DNA from: Paraburkholderia sp. BCC1886
Lineage (GTDB): Bacteria > Pseudomonadota > Gammaproteobacteria > Burkholderiales > Burkholderiaceae
Assembly (NCBI RefSeq): GCF_900996245.1
Contig: NZ_CAAJGK010000033.1
Location: 62,001-126,000, forward strand
Length of the DNA: 64,000 bases
Direction: 5' to 3'
Shown in pieces: positions 17,958 through 26,277 of the stretch. Both the position numbers and the translations under genes were made by a program. Positions within the stretch are counted from its first letter, which is position 1, and each line of letters opens with the position of its first letter. The notes beneath the pieces were generated by a model. The model had not been told where the DNA came from. It searched no databases and saw nothing but the letters and a program-made list of their open reading frames with translations.

Positions 17958-18887
17958 CTAGCCGGGCTCACGCAATACTGTCGGATCAAACGGCGCCATC
18001 CGGCGCAGCGCGAGGCGGAAGTCTCGCGCAATCGGCGAAAGCGCCACATCTCGCCGGCGAATCAGACCGATAGTTCGCGCCACCGTCGGCCCGACCAGCG
18101 GCCGGATCGCAATACGGCTATTCGCATCGCGCGGCACCGCGCAGCGCGGAATGATGGAAATGCCCAGACCGGCTTCCACCAGTCCGAGCGAGGTGGTCAG
18201 ATGCTCGATCTCGATCAGCCGGTCGGGACGCCAGTCGATATCTCTGAGCGCGGCGTCGAGCATGCGACGATTACCGCTCGACGTCCCCGAGACGATTAGC
18301 GGCCACGGACGCAATTCCGGCCAGCTCACATGCGCGTTTGCGGCGAGCGGGTGATCGGCGGGACACGCGAGGACGTAAGGATCGACAAGCAATTCGTCGA
18401 GGGCGAGTTCCGGTGAGTCGTTCACGAGGAACGCGATACCGAACTCGGCATCGCCATTCGTGACACGTTGCACGACCGTCGCGAGGTCTGCTTCGATGAG
18501 CCTGAGCCGGACCTCGGGCCGCCGCCTGTGATAACTGCCGACGATTTTCGGCAACATGAACTTGGCTACCGTCGGAATGCACGCGATGGTCAGTTGCCCC
18601 GTCCGGATTCGCGTCGCCGCGCTAACGACCTCGAGTGCCGCCTCGAGATCGCGCAGCACAGCTTGCGCGCGCGGCAATAACAGGTCTCCGGAAGCGGTGA
18701 GCGCGACACTGCGCGTGGTGCGCTCGAACAGCATCACATCGAGCGAGTCTTCGAGCCGCTTGATGCGTCGCGTCAATGCCGACGCAGACACGCTCAGTTC
18801 AATCGCGGCGTCGTTGAACGACACATGTGATGCGACGGCCACGAATGCCCGCAACAGGTCGAGATCGACACTGGCAAAACGGCTCAT
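17958..18887 (-). CDS. LysR family transcriptional regulator
   Basis: A 309-residue LysR regulator with the N-terminal winged helix (VDLDLLRAFVAVASHVSFND and SASALTRRIKRLEDSLDVML) and a substrate-binding domain downstream. The ATG at 18887 has GGAGGA upstream at good spacing; a GTG at 18902 overlaps that site and is less likely. It is divergent from the MmgE/PrpD-MFS pair, and a T-N11-A inverted repeat lies in the 132-base gap, so it very probably activates that pair in response to its substrate. Confidence 0.9.
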   Translation of the reverse strand: MSRFASVDLDLLRAFVAVASHVSFNDAAIELSVSASALTRRIKRLEDSLDVMLFERTTRSVALTASGDLLLPRAQAVLRDLEAALEVVSAATRIRTGQLTIACIPTVAKFMLPKIVGSYHRRRPEVRLRLIEADLATVVQRVTNGDAEFGIAFLVNDSPELALDELLVDPYVLACPADHPLAANAHVSWPELRPWPLIVSGTSSGNRRMLDAALRDIDWRPDRLIEIEHLTTSLGLVEAGLGISIIPRCAVPRDANSRIAIRPLVGPTVARTIGLIRRRDVALSPIARDFRLALRRMAPFDPTVLREPG

Positions 18888-18904
18888 CGGCGCTCCTCCC
18901 ACTC

Positions 18905-18919
18905 TTGCACATGCCGCAA
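18905..18919. promoter_or_regulatory. LysR-type binding box (T-N11-A)
   Basis: TTGCACATGCCGCAA contains TTGC-N7-GCAA, a perfect inverted repeat with the T-N11-A core of LysR recognition sites. It is 18 bases upstream of the LysR start and about 100 bases upstream of the MmgE/PrpD start, a normal place for autoregulation and activation. A further GTGCAA at 18935-18940 mirrors the TTGCAC at 18905-18910. Confidence 0.55.
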
Positions 18920-19019
18920 TAATAATGACCCGGCGTGCAATTCACAAACGCACCGCAACTGGGGATACTGGGCGCACAGCGAAGTCATCAAAAATCAGTC
19001 ATAGAACGTGGGGAGACCG

Positions 19020-20435
19020 ATGAACCAGCACAAAGACGTAGGCGCTAACCCTTATACGGGCGCCATGGCCGCATTCGTCGCGGACTTGCAGTACGAAGCG
19101 ATTCCGGCCGAAGTGCTGGCGCGTATCAAGCTGTTGATTCTCGACTCACTCGGCTGCGCGCTGTTCGGCGCAGGCTTGCCATGGAGTCGCATTCTTGCGG
19201 ACACGCTGCAGCAGGTCGATTCGACACCGGGCTCGCAGGCGTGGGGCATGCCGCTGCGTTTGTCGGCGCCGCATGCCGCGCTGTTGAATGGCACGCTAAT
19301 CCAGAGTTTCGAACTCGACGACGTGCATCGCGTCGGCGTCCTGCACGTGGGGGCGGTGACGTTGCCGGCCGTGCTCGCGGTTGCCGAACTGCTCTCCCCG
19401 GGTTCGCCGATGACGGGTCGCGAATTCCTGCGCGCCTGCGTGGCCGGTTATGAAGTAGGTCCGCGCGTCGGCATGTGCATGGGACCAGAGCATATCGCTC
19501 AAGGCTGGCATTCGGGTGCAACGGTCGGCGTGTTTTCGGCGGCAGCGGGCGCAGCCGCCGCGTTGCGTCTCGACACCCAGCAGACGGTGCACGCGCTGGG
19601 CATCGGCGGCACGCAGGCGTCGGGGCTGATGGCCGCGCAGTTCGGCGCAATGGTCAAACGCATGCACGCGGGCCGCGCCGCGCAAAGCGGCTTATACGGC
19701 GCGCTGCTGGCCAGAAACGGCTTCACCGGTATCGTCGACGTATTCGAAAACCCGTACGGCGGTTTTTGCAGCACGTTCTCGCGCTCGACAGACCGCTTCG
19801 ATCTGGGCCAACTCGTCGACGGACTCGGCGAGCGCTTCGAGACGATGCGAATTGCGCTCAAATTCTATTCGTGCGTGGGCAGCAACCACACCACACTCGA
19901 CGCGATTCGCGCCATGCAGGCAAGACATCCTTTCGGCGCGGACGATATCGAACGCATCGTCGTGCATGGCTCGCGCGTGACAGTCGATCACGTGGGCTGG
20001 AAATACGTGCCGCAAGGTTTGACGTCGGCGCAGCTGAATCTGCCCTATTGTGTGGCCACGTTGCTGCTGGAAGGCGATGTATTCGTCGACCAGTTCAGCG
20101 AAGAGAAGGTGGCGGACCCGCAACGTATGGCGTTGGCCGATCGCGTACAGGTGGTGGAAGATCCGGCGATCACGGCACGCGGCTCGCTGTTGCGCCACAT
20201 GGTGCGCGTCGAGGTCATGCTACGCGACGGCACGCGGCTCGAAGAGACCGTGGAGTCGCAGCGCGGCAGCGAGCATGCCTTTGCAAGCGAAGCGGATATC
20301 GTCGGAAAGATGCGCAAGCTGGCCGGGCATCGCATCGACGCAACGCAGATTGCGCGCATCGTGGACTGGGTCATGCACGCCGAAGACCAGACCGACGCCA
20401 GCGAACTCGCGCGACTTCTTGCGCTCGCCGCCTGA
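19020..20435 (+). CDS. MmgE/PrpD family protein
   Basis: A 471-residue member of the MmgE/PrpD family, which includes 2-methylcitrate dehydratase, cis-aconitate decarboxylase and iminodisuccinate epimerase. Family features include the ILDSLGCALFGAG segment near residue 40, ELDDVHRVGVLHVGAV near residue 95, and a GWHSGATVGVFSAAAGAAAA segment. The ATG at 19020 is preceded by GGGGAG. The stop overlaps the ribosome site of the MFS gene, so the two are translationally coupled. The transporter of the MHS group next door suggests a di- or tricarboxylic acid substrate. It is not in a prp operon (no prpB or prpC), so 2-methylcitrate is not the obvious substrate. Confidence 0.87.
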   Translation: MNQHKDVGANPYTGAMAAFVADLQYEAIPAEVLARIKLLILDSLGCALFGAGLPWSRILADTLQQVDSTPGSQAWGMPLRLSAPHAALLNGTLIQSFELDDVHRVGVLHVGAVTLPAVLAVAELLSPGSPMTGREFLRACVAGYEVGPRVGMCMGPEHIAQGWHSGATVGVFSAAAGAAAALRLDTQQTVHALGIGGTQASGLMAAQFGAMVKRMHAGRAAQSGLYGALLARNGFTGIVDVFENPYGGFCSTFSRSTDRFDLGQLVDGLGERFETMRIALKFYSCVGSNHTTLDAIRAMQARHPFGADDIERIVVHGSRVTVDHVGWKYVPQGLTSAQLNLPYCVATLLLEGDVFVDQFSEEKVADPQRMALADRVQVVEDPAITARGSLLRHMVRVEVMLRDGTRLEETVESQRGSEHAFASEADIVGKMRKLAGHRIDATQIARIVDWVMHAEDQTDASELARLLALAA

Positions 20436-20444
20436 GGAGGTCAC

Positions 20445-21809
20445 GTGGCCGCTACCGCGCACACCGTCAGCCCCTCCATTACGTCCGCCGCACGGCGCGA
20501 GCGGTTACGTTCGATTATCGGCGGCAGCGCCGGCAACGTCATCGAGTGGTACGACTTTCTCGCGTATTCGATCTTTTCCATTTACTTCAGCAAGGCGTTC
20601 TTCCCCGGCGGCAATCAGACTGCGCAATTGCTGAACGCGGCAGCGGTGGCGGCTATCGGCTACGTGGTGCGGCCGCTTGGAAGCTGGGCTATCGGCGCGC
20701 TCGCGGACCGGCGCGGACGGCGCGTCGCGTTGAGCGTCTCGGTTGCGATGATGAGCGTCGGCTCGCTGATCATCGCGCTGACGCCGACCTACGCGACGAT
20801 CGGCGTGGCAGCACCCGCGGTGCTGATATGCGCGCGTCTGCTGCAAGGCTTCAGCATGGGCGGGGAAGCCGGCACGAGCGCGACCTATCTGAGCGAAATG
20901 GCGCCGACCGGGCGACGCGGATTCTTCGTCGGCTTCGTTCAGGTGACGGTGGTAATGGGCCAGCTTCTGGCGCTCGCGCTGATGCTCGTCCTGCAACGGT
21001 TCGTGCTGACTTCCACCCAGCTGGAACAGTGGGGATGGCGGATTCCGTTTGCGATCGGCGGTGCACTGGCCGTGTTCGCGCTCTATCTGCGACGTGGCAT
21101 TGCGGAGACCGATGCGTTCGAACGCGAAGGCGTGATTGGATCGGGCCTCGAGCCGGATGGTGCTTCTCCGGCGGCGACGCAGCGCGGCAGTCTGCTGGAG
21201 CTATTGATCCAGCACCGGCGCCAGACGCTCTGGACGATCGGCATCAGCATCGGCGGAACCGTTGCGTTCTACACGTTCACGATCTATCTGCAGAAGTTCA
21301 TGGTCAACAGCACGGGCTTCAGCCGCGATACCGCAACGCTGATCGCTACGTCAGCGCTCGTCATTTACATGGGTTTCCAGCCGCTCTTCGGCCTGCTGTC
21401 CGACCTGATCGGAAGACGGCCGGTCATGATGATCTTCGGCGTAGGCGGCACGTTCCTCACCGTGCCGCTCATGCACGCGCTTGGCACGACCCATAGCGCG
21501 TTCACCGCGTTCGCACTGAACCTGGCGGCACTGGCTATCCTGAGCGGCTTTTCTTCGATCCACTGGCTCGTGAAGTCGGAGCTTTTTCCTGCCAGGGTTC
21601 GTGCCCTCGGGGTCGGCTTGCCGTTTGCAATCGTGTCGTCGGTGATGGGTGGCACGACCGAGTACCTCGCTTTGCGCTTCAAGCATGAAGGTCACGAATC
21701 GTGGTTCTTCTATTACGTCAGCGTCTGCGCCGCGATATCGCTCATCACGTATGTACTCATGCCGGAGACGCGGCACCGCTCGGTGATCGACGAGGAAGCG
21801 CGTCGTTGA
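20445..21809 (+). CDS. MFS transporter, metabolite:H+ symporter (MHS) type
   Basis: A 454-residue, 12-helix inner membrane transporter of the MHS branch (KgtP, ShiA, CitA relatives). The motif GGSAGNVIEWYDFLAYSIFS near residue 27 and ADRRGRRVALSV after helix 2 are typical. The GTG start at 20445 sits four bases after a GAGGAGG site that overlaps the end of the MmgE/PrpD gene. It most likely imports the organic acid processed by that enzyme, with proton symport. Homologues carry alpha-ketoglutarate, citrate or shikimate; the true substrate here is unknown. Confidence 0.88.
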   Translation: MAATAHTVSPSITSAARRERLRSIIGGSAGNVIEWYDFLAYSIFSIYFSKAFFPGGNQTAQLLNAAAVAAIGYVVRPLGSWAIGALADRRGRRVALSVSVAMMSVGSLIIALTPTYATIGVAAPAVLICARLLQGFSMGGEAGTSATYLSEMAPTGRRGFFVGFVQVTVVMGQLLALALMLVLQRFVLTSTQLEQWGWRIPFAIGGALAVFALYLRRGIAETDAFEREGVIGSGLEPDGASPAATQRGSLLELLIQHRRQTLWTIGISIGGTVAFYTFTIYLQKFMVNSTGFSRDTATLIATSALVIYMGFQPLFGLLSDLIGRRPVMMIFGVGGTFLTVPLMHALGTTHSAFTAFALNLAALAILSGFSSIHWLVKSELFPARVRALGVGLPFAIVSSVMGGTTEYLALRFKHEGHESWFFYYVSVCAAISLITYVLMPETRHRSVIDEEARR

Positions 21810-21853
21810 AAACCGGCGCAGGCACCGCCGCGGAAGAACTAACATCCCGGTAT

Positions 21854-21872
21854 CTATGACCCAGAGTCATAG
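21854..21872. promoter_or_regulatory. Inverted repeat upstream of the FUSC-type gene
   Basis: CTATGACCCAGAGTCATAG has perfect 7-bp arms around a 5-base centre. It lies 128 bases upstream of the FUSC-type start and 45 bases after the MFS stop, with no T-run, so an operator is more likely than a terminator. The protein that binds it is unknown. Confidence 0.4.
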
Positions 21873-21999
21873 GATCGCAACACACCTTATCCGGCGGATC
21901 CGAGCTGCGTACACTCCTTGTCAAAGCACTGCGCCACGGGCTGTTCCCAGCAGCGGCAACACACCGTGAGTGGCCTCTGTTCGACAAGGAGTGATCTGG

Positions 22000-22566
22000 A
22001 TGAAGCCCGCGGCACATTCAACGGTAATGCCGACGGCAACGTCGCGTGAGGGCCCATACGGGGTGGCTGGCCGCGAGTCTGAACGCCTGACCGCGGTTGT
22101 CTTCGCAATACGCTGCGCGGCGGCCGCGGCGCTCAGCTATCAGCTATCCCGTTTCTTCCAGCTGGATGAGCCGGTCTGGGCAGCGATGTCGGCTTTGATC
22201 GTCTCGCAGGCACGGTTCGGTGAAACGCAGTTGCTGTCGAAAGGTCGCATTCTCGGCTCCCTGTTCGGCATTGCCGTCAGCGTTGCAGTGCATGCGAGCG
22301 CTCTGGTCGTTCACGTTCCTGTCGTTATCCAGATGGCTATCGCGGTCGGCATATGCGCTGTTCTTACCCAGAAGCTGGCGACGTTGCGGGTCGCCGTCTG
22401 GACCTGTCCGGTGGTACTGCTTGCGTCCACCTCCTCGTCTGCGGTGATGGCGATCGCGTTGAACCGTGGCGCGGAAATCATCTCGGGCGTTCTGGTAGGT
22501 CTCGCCATGCATTGGCTGTCCGACCGGATACCGTATCGACGAGGCAGTCAGGTTCCGCGCCGATAG
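22000..22566 (+). CDS. FUSC family membrane protein (aromatic acid exporter-like)
   Basis: A 188-residue protein with about four to five hydrophobic segments and the opening IRCAAAAALSYQLSRFFQLD followed by VWAAMSALIVSQ, which is the pattern of the FUSC/aromatic acid exporter N-terminal membrane domain. It is much shorter than full-length AaeB-type exporters (over 600 residues), but short family members with only one membrane domain are known. The ATG at 22000 follows AAGGAG by eight bases. Its last 19 bases overlap the end of the convergent ddpF gene. Confidence 0.7.
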   Translation: MKPAAHSTVMPTATSREGPYGVAGRESERLTAVVFAIRCAAAAALSYQLSRFFQLDEPVWAAMSALIVSQARFGETQLLSKGRILGSLFGIAVSVAVHASALVVHVPVVIQMAIAVGICAVLTQKLATLRVAVWTCPVVLLASTSSSAVMAIALNRGAEIISGVLVGLAMHWLSDRIPYRRGSQVPRR

Positions 22567-23300
22567 CCCGTGGTCGCTAGTAACAGGCTGCGGGTGTACT
22601 CATGCTCGACCTGTTGCGCGCGAATGGATGCGATATCGCACTGCTCGAGAATCTCGCCATTGCGCATGACCGCGACGCGCGAACAGAGAAACCCGACCAC
22701 GGCGAAGTTATGGCTGACGAGCATCATCGTCAGATTGCGTTCCCGATGAAGCCGTCGCAGAAGGTTCAGAATCTCGGCCTGCACGGACACATCGAGCGCC
22801 GAGGTCGGCTCATCGAGCAGCAGCACGCGCGGCTCGAGAATCAGTGCCCGTGCGATCGAAACCCGCTGTCGCTGCCCCCCGGACAACTGATGCGGATAGC
22901 GGAAGCGATAGGCCGGACCCAGTCCGACTTCGTGCAACGCATCGACGATGCGGCCGTCCTGCCGGTCGATACCGTTGATCGTCAACGGCTCGCGCAAGGT
23001 CTGATCGACGGTGAAGCGCGGGTGCAGCGAGCCGTACGGATCCTGAAACACCATCTGCACCTCGCGTCGAAACGAGCGGACGATCTTCTCTCCAGGAACA
23101 TGCGAGCCGATTCTCATCCGACCGCCGGCAACCGGTGCGAGTCCCGCCAACGCACGCAAAATGGTCGACTTGCCTGAACCCGATTCGCCCACCAACCCGA
23201 AAACTTCTCCTTCGCCGACCTGAAAGCTCGCGTCGCGCACGGCGTCGACGTAGCCGGTCTTTGTTTTGAAGCGGACTGTGAGGGCATCGACATCGATCAT
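22548..23300 (-). CDS. ddpF: D,D-dipeptide ABC transporter ATP-binding protein DdpF
   Basis: A 250-residue ATPase of the oligopeptide/dipeptide importer class. The Walker A motif GESGSGKS is at 38-45, the signature LSGGQ at 139-143 and the Walker B LLLDEP at 160-165. It begins with an ATGA overlap with ddpD (23297-23300) and is the last gene of the operon. Together with DdpD it powers import of D-Ala-D-Ala-type dipeptides through the DdpBC channel. The name rests on the adjacent ddpX; the protein alone would only be called an oligopeptide ATPase. Confidence 0.85.
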   Translation of the reverse strand: MIDVDALTVRFKTKTGYVDAVRDASFQVGEGEVFGLVGESGSGKSTILRALAGLAPVAGGRMRIGSHVPGEKIVRSFRREVQMVFQDPYGSLHPRFTVDQTLREPLTINGIDRQDGRIVDALHEVGLGPAYRFRYPHQLSGGQRQRVSIARALILEPRVLLLDEPTSALDVSVQAEILNLLRRLHRERNLTMMLVSHNFAVVGFLCSRVAVMRNGEILEQCDIASIRAQQVEHEYTRSLLLATTGYRRGT

Positions 23301-24187
23301 GTCGCGGTCCCTGTTGGTTGAACGAGCCAGGCCGCGTCGCGCTCGAGCACGGGCAGCTCATCGGGTGGGTCGACAAGGGGCGGATTCGCCGCGAGCAGGC
23401 CGCGCGTATAAGGATGCTGCGCGTGAATGAGATCGCGTGCCGCACAGGTTTCCACCACGCGCCCGGCGTACATGACGACGACGCGATCGCAGAACGACAT
23501 CACGAGCGGCAGGTCATGGCTGATAAAAATAAGTCCTGTGTCGTGCTTTTCGATCATCTCGTCGAGCGTGCCGAGCACCTGCATCGAGACCAGTACGTCG
23601 AGCGCGCTGGTCGGCTCGTCGGCGACGAGAAGTCGTGGTCCCGAAGACACCATCATCGCGATCATCACGCGCTGTCCCATGCCGCCCGACAACTCGTGCG
23701 GATAGGTGTCGGCCACCCGCTCGGGATCGCGGATATGTACGGCCGCCAGCGCCGCGACGATTTTCTCGCGCATCTCGCGCCGGCCCAGCTTCGGGCCATG
23801 CAGCCCGAACGCTTCGCGCATCTGCTGCGCGACGGTCATGACTGGGTTCAGCGAGTATTTGGGGTCCTGCAGGATCATGCCCATCTGCCGTCCGCACAGT
23901 TGCCGGCGCTTGCGTGCCGACATAGCCAGCAGATCCTGGCCGTCGAACTTCATCGTCTTCGCCTGGTATTGCGCGGCAGGCGGCAGCAGGCCGAGCAGCG
24001 CGCGCCCGGTCAGCGATTTCCCCGAGCCGGATTCGCCGACGATGCCAAGCCGCTCGCCGCGATGAAGCACCAGCGAGAGGCCGCGTACGGCTGCGATCAG
24101 TTCGCCGTCGTGACCGCGAAAGCCGATCCGCAGGTCGTCGATCTCACACAGGGGTTGGCTCGTATCGGCTTGCATGTCAGTTTCCAT
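23297..24187 (-). CDS. ddpD: D,D-dipeptide ABC transporter ATP-binding protein DdpD
   Basis: A 296-residue ATPase with Walker A GESGSGKS (51-58), signature LSGGM (166-170) and Walker B ending at D190/E191 before PTSALD. The C-terminal region with HPYTRGLLAANP is typical of oligopeptide ATPases. The start overlaps the end of ddpC; ATG 24187 and ATG 24175 are both possible, and the second has a GGAAA ribosome site six bases upstream, so the protein may be four residues shorter. It forms a heterodimeric motor with DdpF. Confidence 0.85.
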   Translation of the reverse strand: METDMQADTSQPLCEIDDLRIGFRGHDGELIAAVRGLSLVLHRGERLGIVGESGSGKSLTGRALLGLLPPAAQYQAKTMKFDGQDLLAMSARKRRQLCGRQMGMILQDPKYSLNPVMTVAQQMREAFGLHGPKLGRREMREKIVAALAAVHIRDPERVADTYPHELSGGMGQRVMIAMMVSSGPRLLVADEPTSALDVLVSMQVLGTLDEMIEKHDTGLIFISHDLPLVMSFCDRVVVMYAGRVVETCAARDLIHAQHPYTRGLLAANPPLVDPPDELPVLERDAAWLVQPTGTAT

Positions 24188-25091
24188 GGCGCGGATCGAA
24201 GACGTCGCGCAGACCGTCGCCCAGCAGATTGAAGGCGAGACTCACCAGCAGAATGGCAATGCCCGGGATGGTCGCCACCCACCACGAATCGAGCAGCACG
24301 TTGCGGCCCGACGCGACCATGTACCCCCACTCGGGGCTTGGCGGTTGCGCGCCGAGACCGAGAAACCCGAGACCCGCAACGGTGAGAATGATGCCCGCCA
24401 TATCGAGCGTCGCACGCACGATCACCGACGACGAACACAGCGGCACGATATAGCGCAGCAGGATCCGCCTCTGCGAGGCACCCTGCAGCCGCGCGACGTG
24501 AATGAAATCGGCCTGCACGAGCCGCAAGGTCTCTGCCCGCGCAAGACGCGCGTAGGGCGGCCACGCCGTAATCGAAATCGCGATCACCGCATTGATCACG
24601 CCCGGTCCCAGTGCTGCCGCAAACGCGAGCGCCAACACGATTTTCGGAAACGCGAGCGCCACGTCGGTGATGCGCATCAGCGCGTTATCGATCCAGCCAC
24701 CAGAAAAACCGGCAGCGGTACCGATGAGAAGACCCACTGGGACCACGATCACGACGACCAGAATCGCAATCGACAGCGTGAGCCGCGAGCCGTCGATCAG
24801 CCGGGAGAGGATGTCGCGGCCGAGCTGGTCGGTGCCGAACCAGTGCGATGGCGAACCGGGGGGCAGAAGGCGGTCGGAGAGAACCTGTTGCAGAGGATCG
24901 TGTGGCGCGATCAGCGGGCCGATTGCCGCGACGACGATCAGCACGACGAGAATCGCCAGGCCGAACACGGAGAGCGGATTGCCCGCGAAGCGTCGCCAGC
25001 GCCGGTAGGCGAGCCCGAACGCGGCCTGTTTGCGCGACGCCGGTGTGTCGGTGAGCAGCCAGTCTTTCCATCGTCGGGGCGGGGCATTCAT
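24177..25091 (-). CDS. ddpC: D,D-dipeptide ABC transporter permease DdpC
   Basis: A 304-residue inner membrane permease (E. coli DdpC is about 298). A cytoplasmic N-terminus with an RRWRRFAGNPLSVFGL motif precedes about six helices, and the binding-protein-dependent transport signature appears as ARAETLRLVQADFIHVARLQ. The start MNAPPRRW at 25091 has AGGA about eight bases upstream; a longer frame to 25181 would run into ddpB. It pairs with DdpB to form the channel. Confidence 0.85.
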   Translation of the reverse strand: MNAPPRRWKDWLLTDTPASRKQAAFGLAYRRWRRFAGNPLSVFGLAILVVLIVVAAIGPLIAPHDPLQQVLSDRLLPPGSPSHWFGTDQLGRDILSRLIDGSRLTLSIAILVVVIVVPVGLLIGTAAGFSGGWIDNALMRITDVALAFPKIVLALAFAAALGPGVINAVIAISITAWPPYARLARAETLRLVQADFIHVARLQGASQRRILLRYIVPLCSSSVIVRATLDMAGIILTVAGLGFLGLGAQPPSPEWGYMVASGRNVLLDSWWVATIPGIAILLVSLAFNLLGDGLRDVFDPRHGN

Positions 25092-25155
25092 CGGCCGGTC
25101 CTGCGTTTGCTTTTGATGGATGGAAGGGCGGCGCACGGAATAGACAGGCTGAAAT

Positions 25156-26226
25156 TCATCGCGCGCGCGGATCGAAGACACGATAGAGCGCGTCCGTCAG
25201 CAGATTGAGCGCGATGAACGTGACGCCGATGACGAGTGTGCTGCCGAGCACCGCGTTCATATCGGCATTGAGCAGCGCGCCAGTCAGATACGAGCCGATG
25301 CCGGGCCACGCGAAGACGATTTCGGTCAGTACCGAACCTTCGAGCAGGTAGCTGTACGTGAGCGCGATGATGGTCAACAGCGGGACGGCGATATTGCCGA
25401 ACGCGTGACGCCAGATCACACGTCGCTCGGAGAGGCCTTTTGCGCGTGCCGTCGTGATGTACTCCTGGTTCAGCTGTTCGAGCATGAACGACCGCGTCAT
25501 CCGGCTGAGATAGGCGACCGAGTAGTAGCCGAGAATCGCCGCCGGCAGGGCGATATGGGAGAACGCATTGAAAAACACGTCCCATTCGCCCGCGATGAGC
25601 GAGTCGACCAGCAGGCTCCCCGTATGCGTGTCGACCATACCGTCGAACATGGGATCGACGCGGCCTGGGCCTGCGACCCAGTGCAGCTTCGCGTAGAACA
25701 GCAGCAGTCCCATCAGTCCGAGCCAGAACACCGGCACCGAACTGCCGACGAGCCCGATAAAGCGGGCGACGTGATCGACCCAGCGGTTGTGGCGCACGGC
25801 GGCCACGACGCCCAGCGGCACGCCGATCAGCACGCCGATGACGGTCGCCAGCGTCGCGAGTTCGAGCGTCGCCGGGAACACGCGCTGAATGTCTTCGATG
25901 ACCGGGTGCGCCGTGAGCAGCGACATGCCGAAGTTGCCATGCAATACATCGCGCACGTAGATCAGGAACTGCGCGGAGAGCGGCCTGTCGAGCCCGAGTT
26001 GCACGCGTGCTGCCGCGTAGGCCGTCGCCGAAGCCCGATCGCCGAGAATCGCCAGTACCGGGTCGATCGGGATCTTGCGTCCGATCACGAACGTCACCGC
26101 GAGCAAGCCGGTGAAGGTGATCACGAGCGTGAAGATCCAGCGCACGAGACGCAGGAGCCAGCGGGCACTGGCACTGTCAGCCGACAGCGCGCGCATGCGC
26201 CCGAGAGTCGTGAGAGGAGTCGACAT
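25156..26226 (-). CDS. ddpB: D,D-dipeptide ABC transporter permease DdpB
   Basis: A 356-residue permease of the DppB/OppB type: one N-terminal helix, a large periplasmic loop with the IPIDPVLAILGDRAS region, then a helical core containing the signature STTARAKGLSERRV-like stretch (ITTARAKGLSERRVIWRHA). The chain ends ALYRVFDPRAR, the conserved end of this family. It lies 51 bases after ddpA and 64 bases before ddpC. It should form half of the inner membrane channel for D,D-dipeptides. Confidence 0.87.
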   Translation of the reverse strand: MSTPLTTLGRMRALSADSASARWLLRLVRWIFTLVITFTGLLAVTFVIGRKIPIDPVLAILGDRASATAYAAARVQLGLDRPLSAQFLIYVRDVLHGNFGMSLLTAHPVIEDIQRVFPATLELATLATVIGVLIGVPLGVVAAVRHNRWVDHVARFIGLVGSSVPVFWLGLMGLLLFYAKLHWVAGPGRVDPMFDGMVDTHTGSLLVDSLIAGEWDVFFNAFSHIALPAAILGYYSVAYLSRMTRSFMLEQLNQEYITTARAKGLSERRVIWRHAFGNIAVPLLTIIALTYSYLLEGSVLTEIVFAWPGIGSYLTGALLNADMNAVLGSTLVIGVTFIALNLLTDALYRVFDPRAR

Positions 26227-26277
26227 GATGAATTTCCCGCCGAAGGCAGAACCGCAACGGTTTCGCCTTCGCCTGCG

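Noticed and set aside
19475..21496. A 673-codon plus-strand open frame spanning the MmgE/PrpD and MFS genes
   Set aside because: It overlaps both real genes in another frame and is extremely arginine-rich, as expected for an out-of-frame reading.
23318..25208. Two long plus-strand open frames (23318-24232 and 24174-25208)
   Set aside because: Antisense to ddpD and ddpC, with shadow-type composition.
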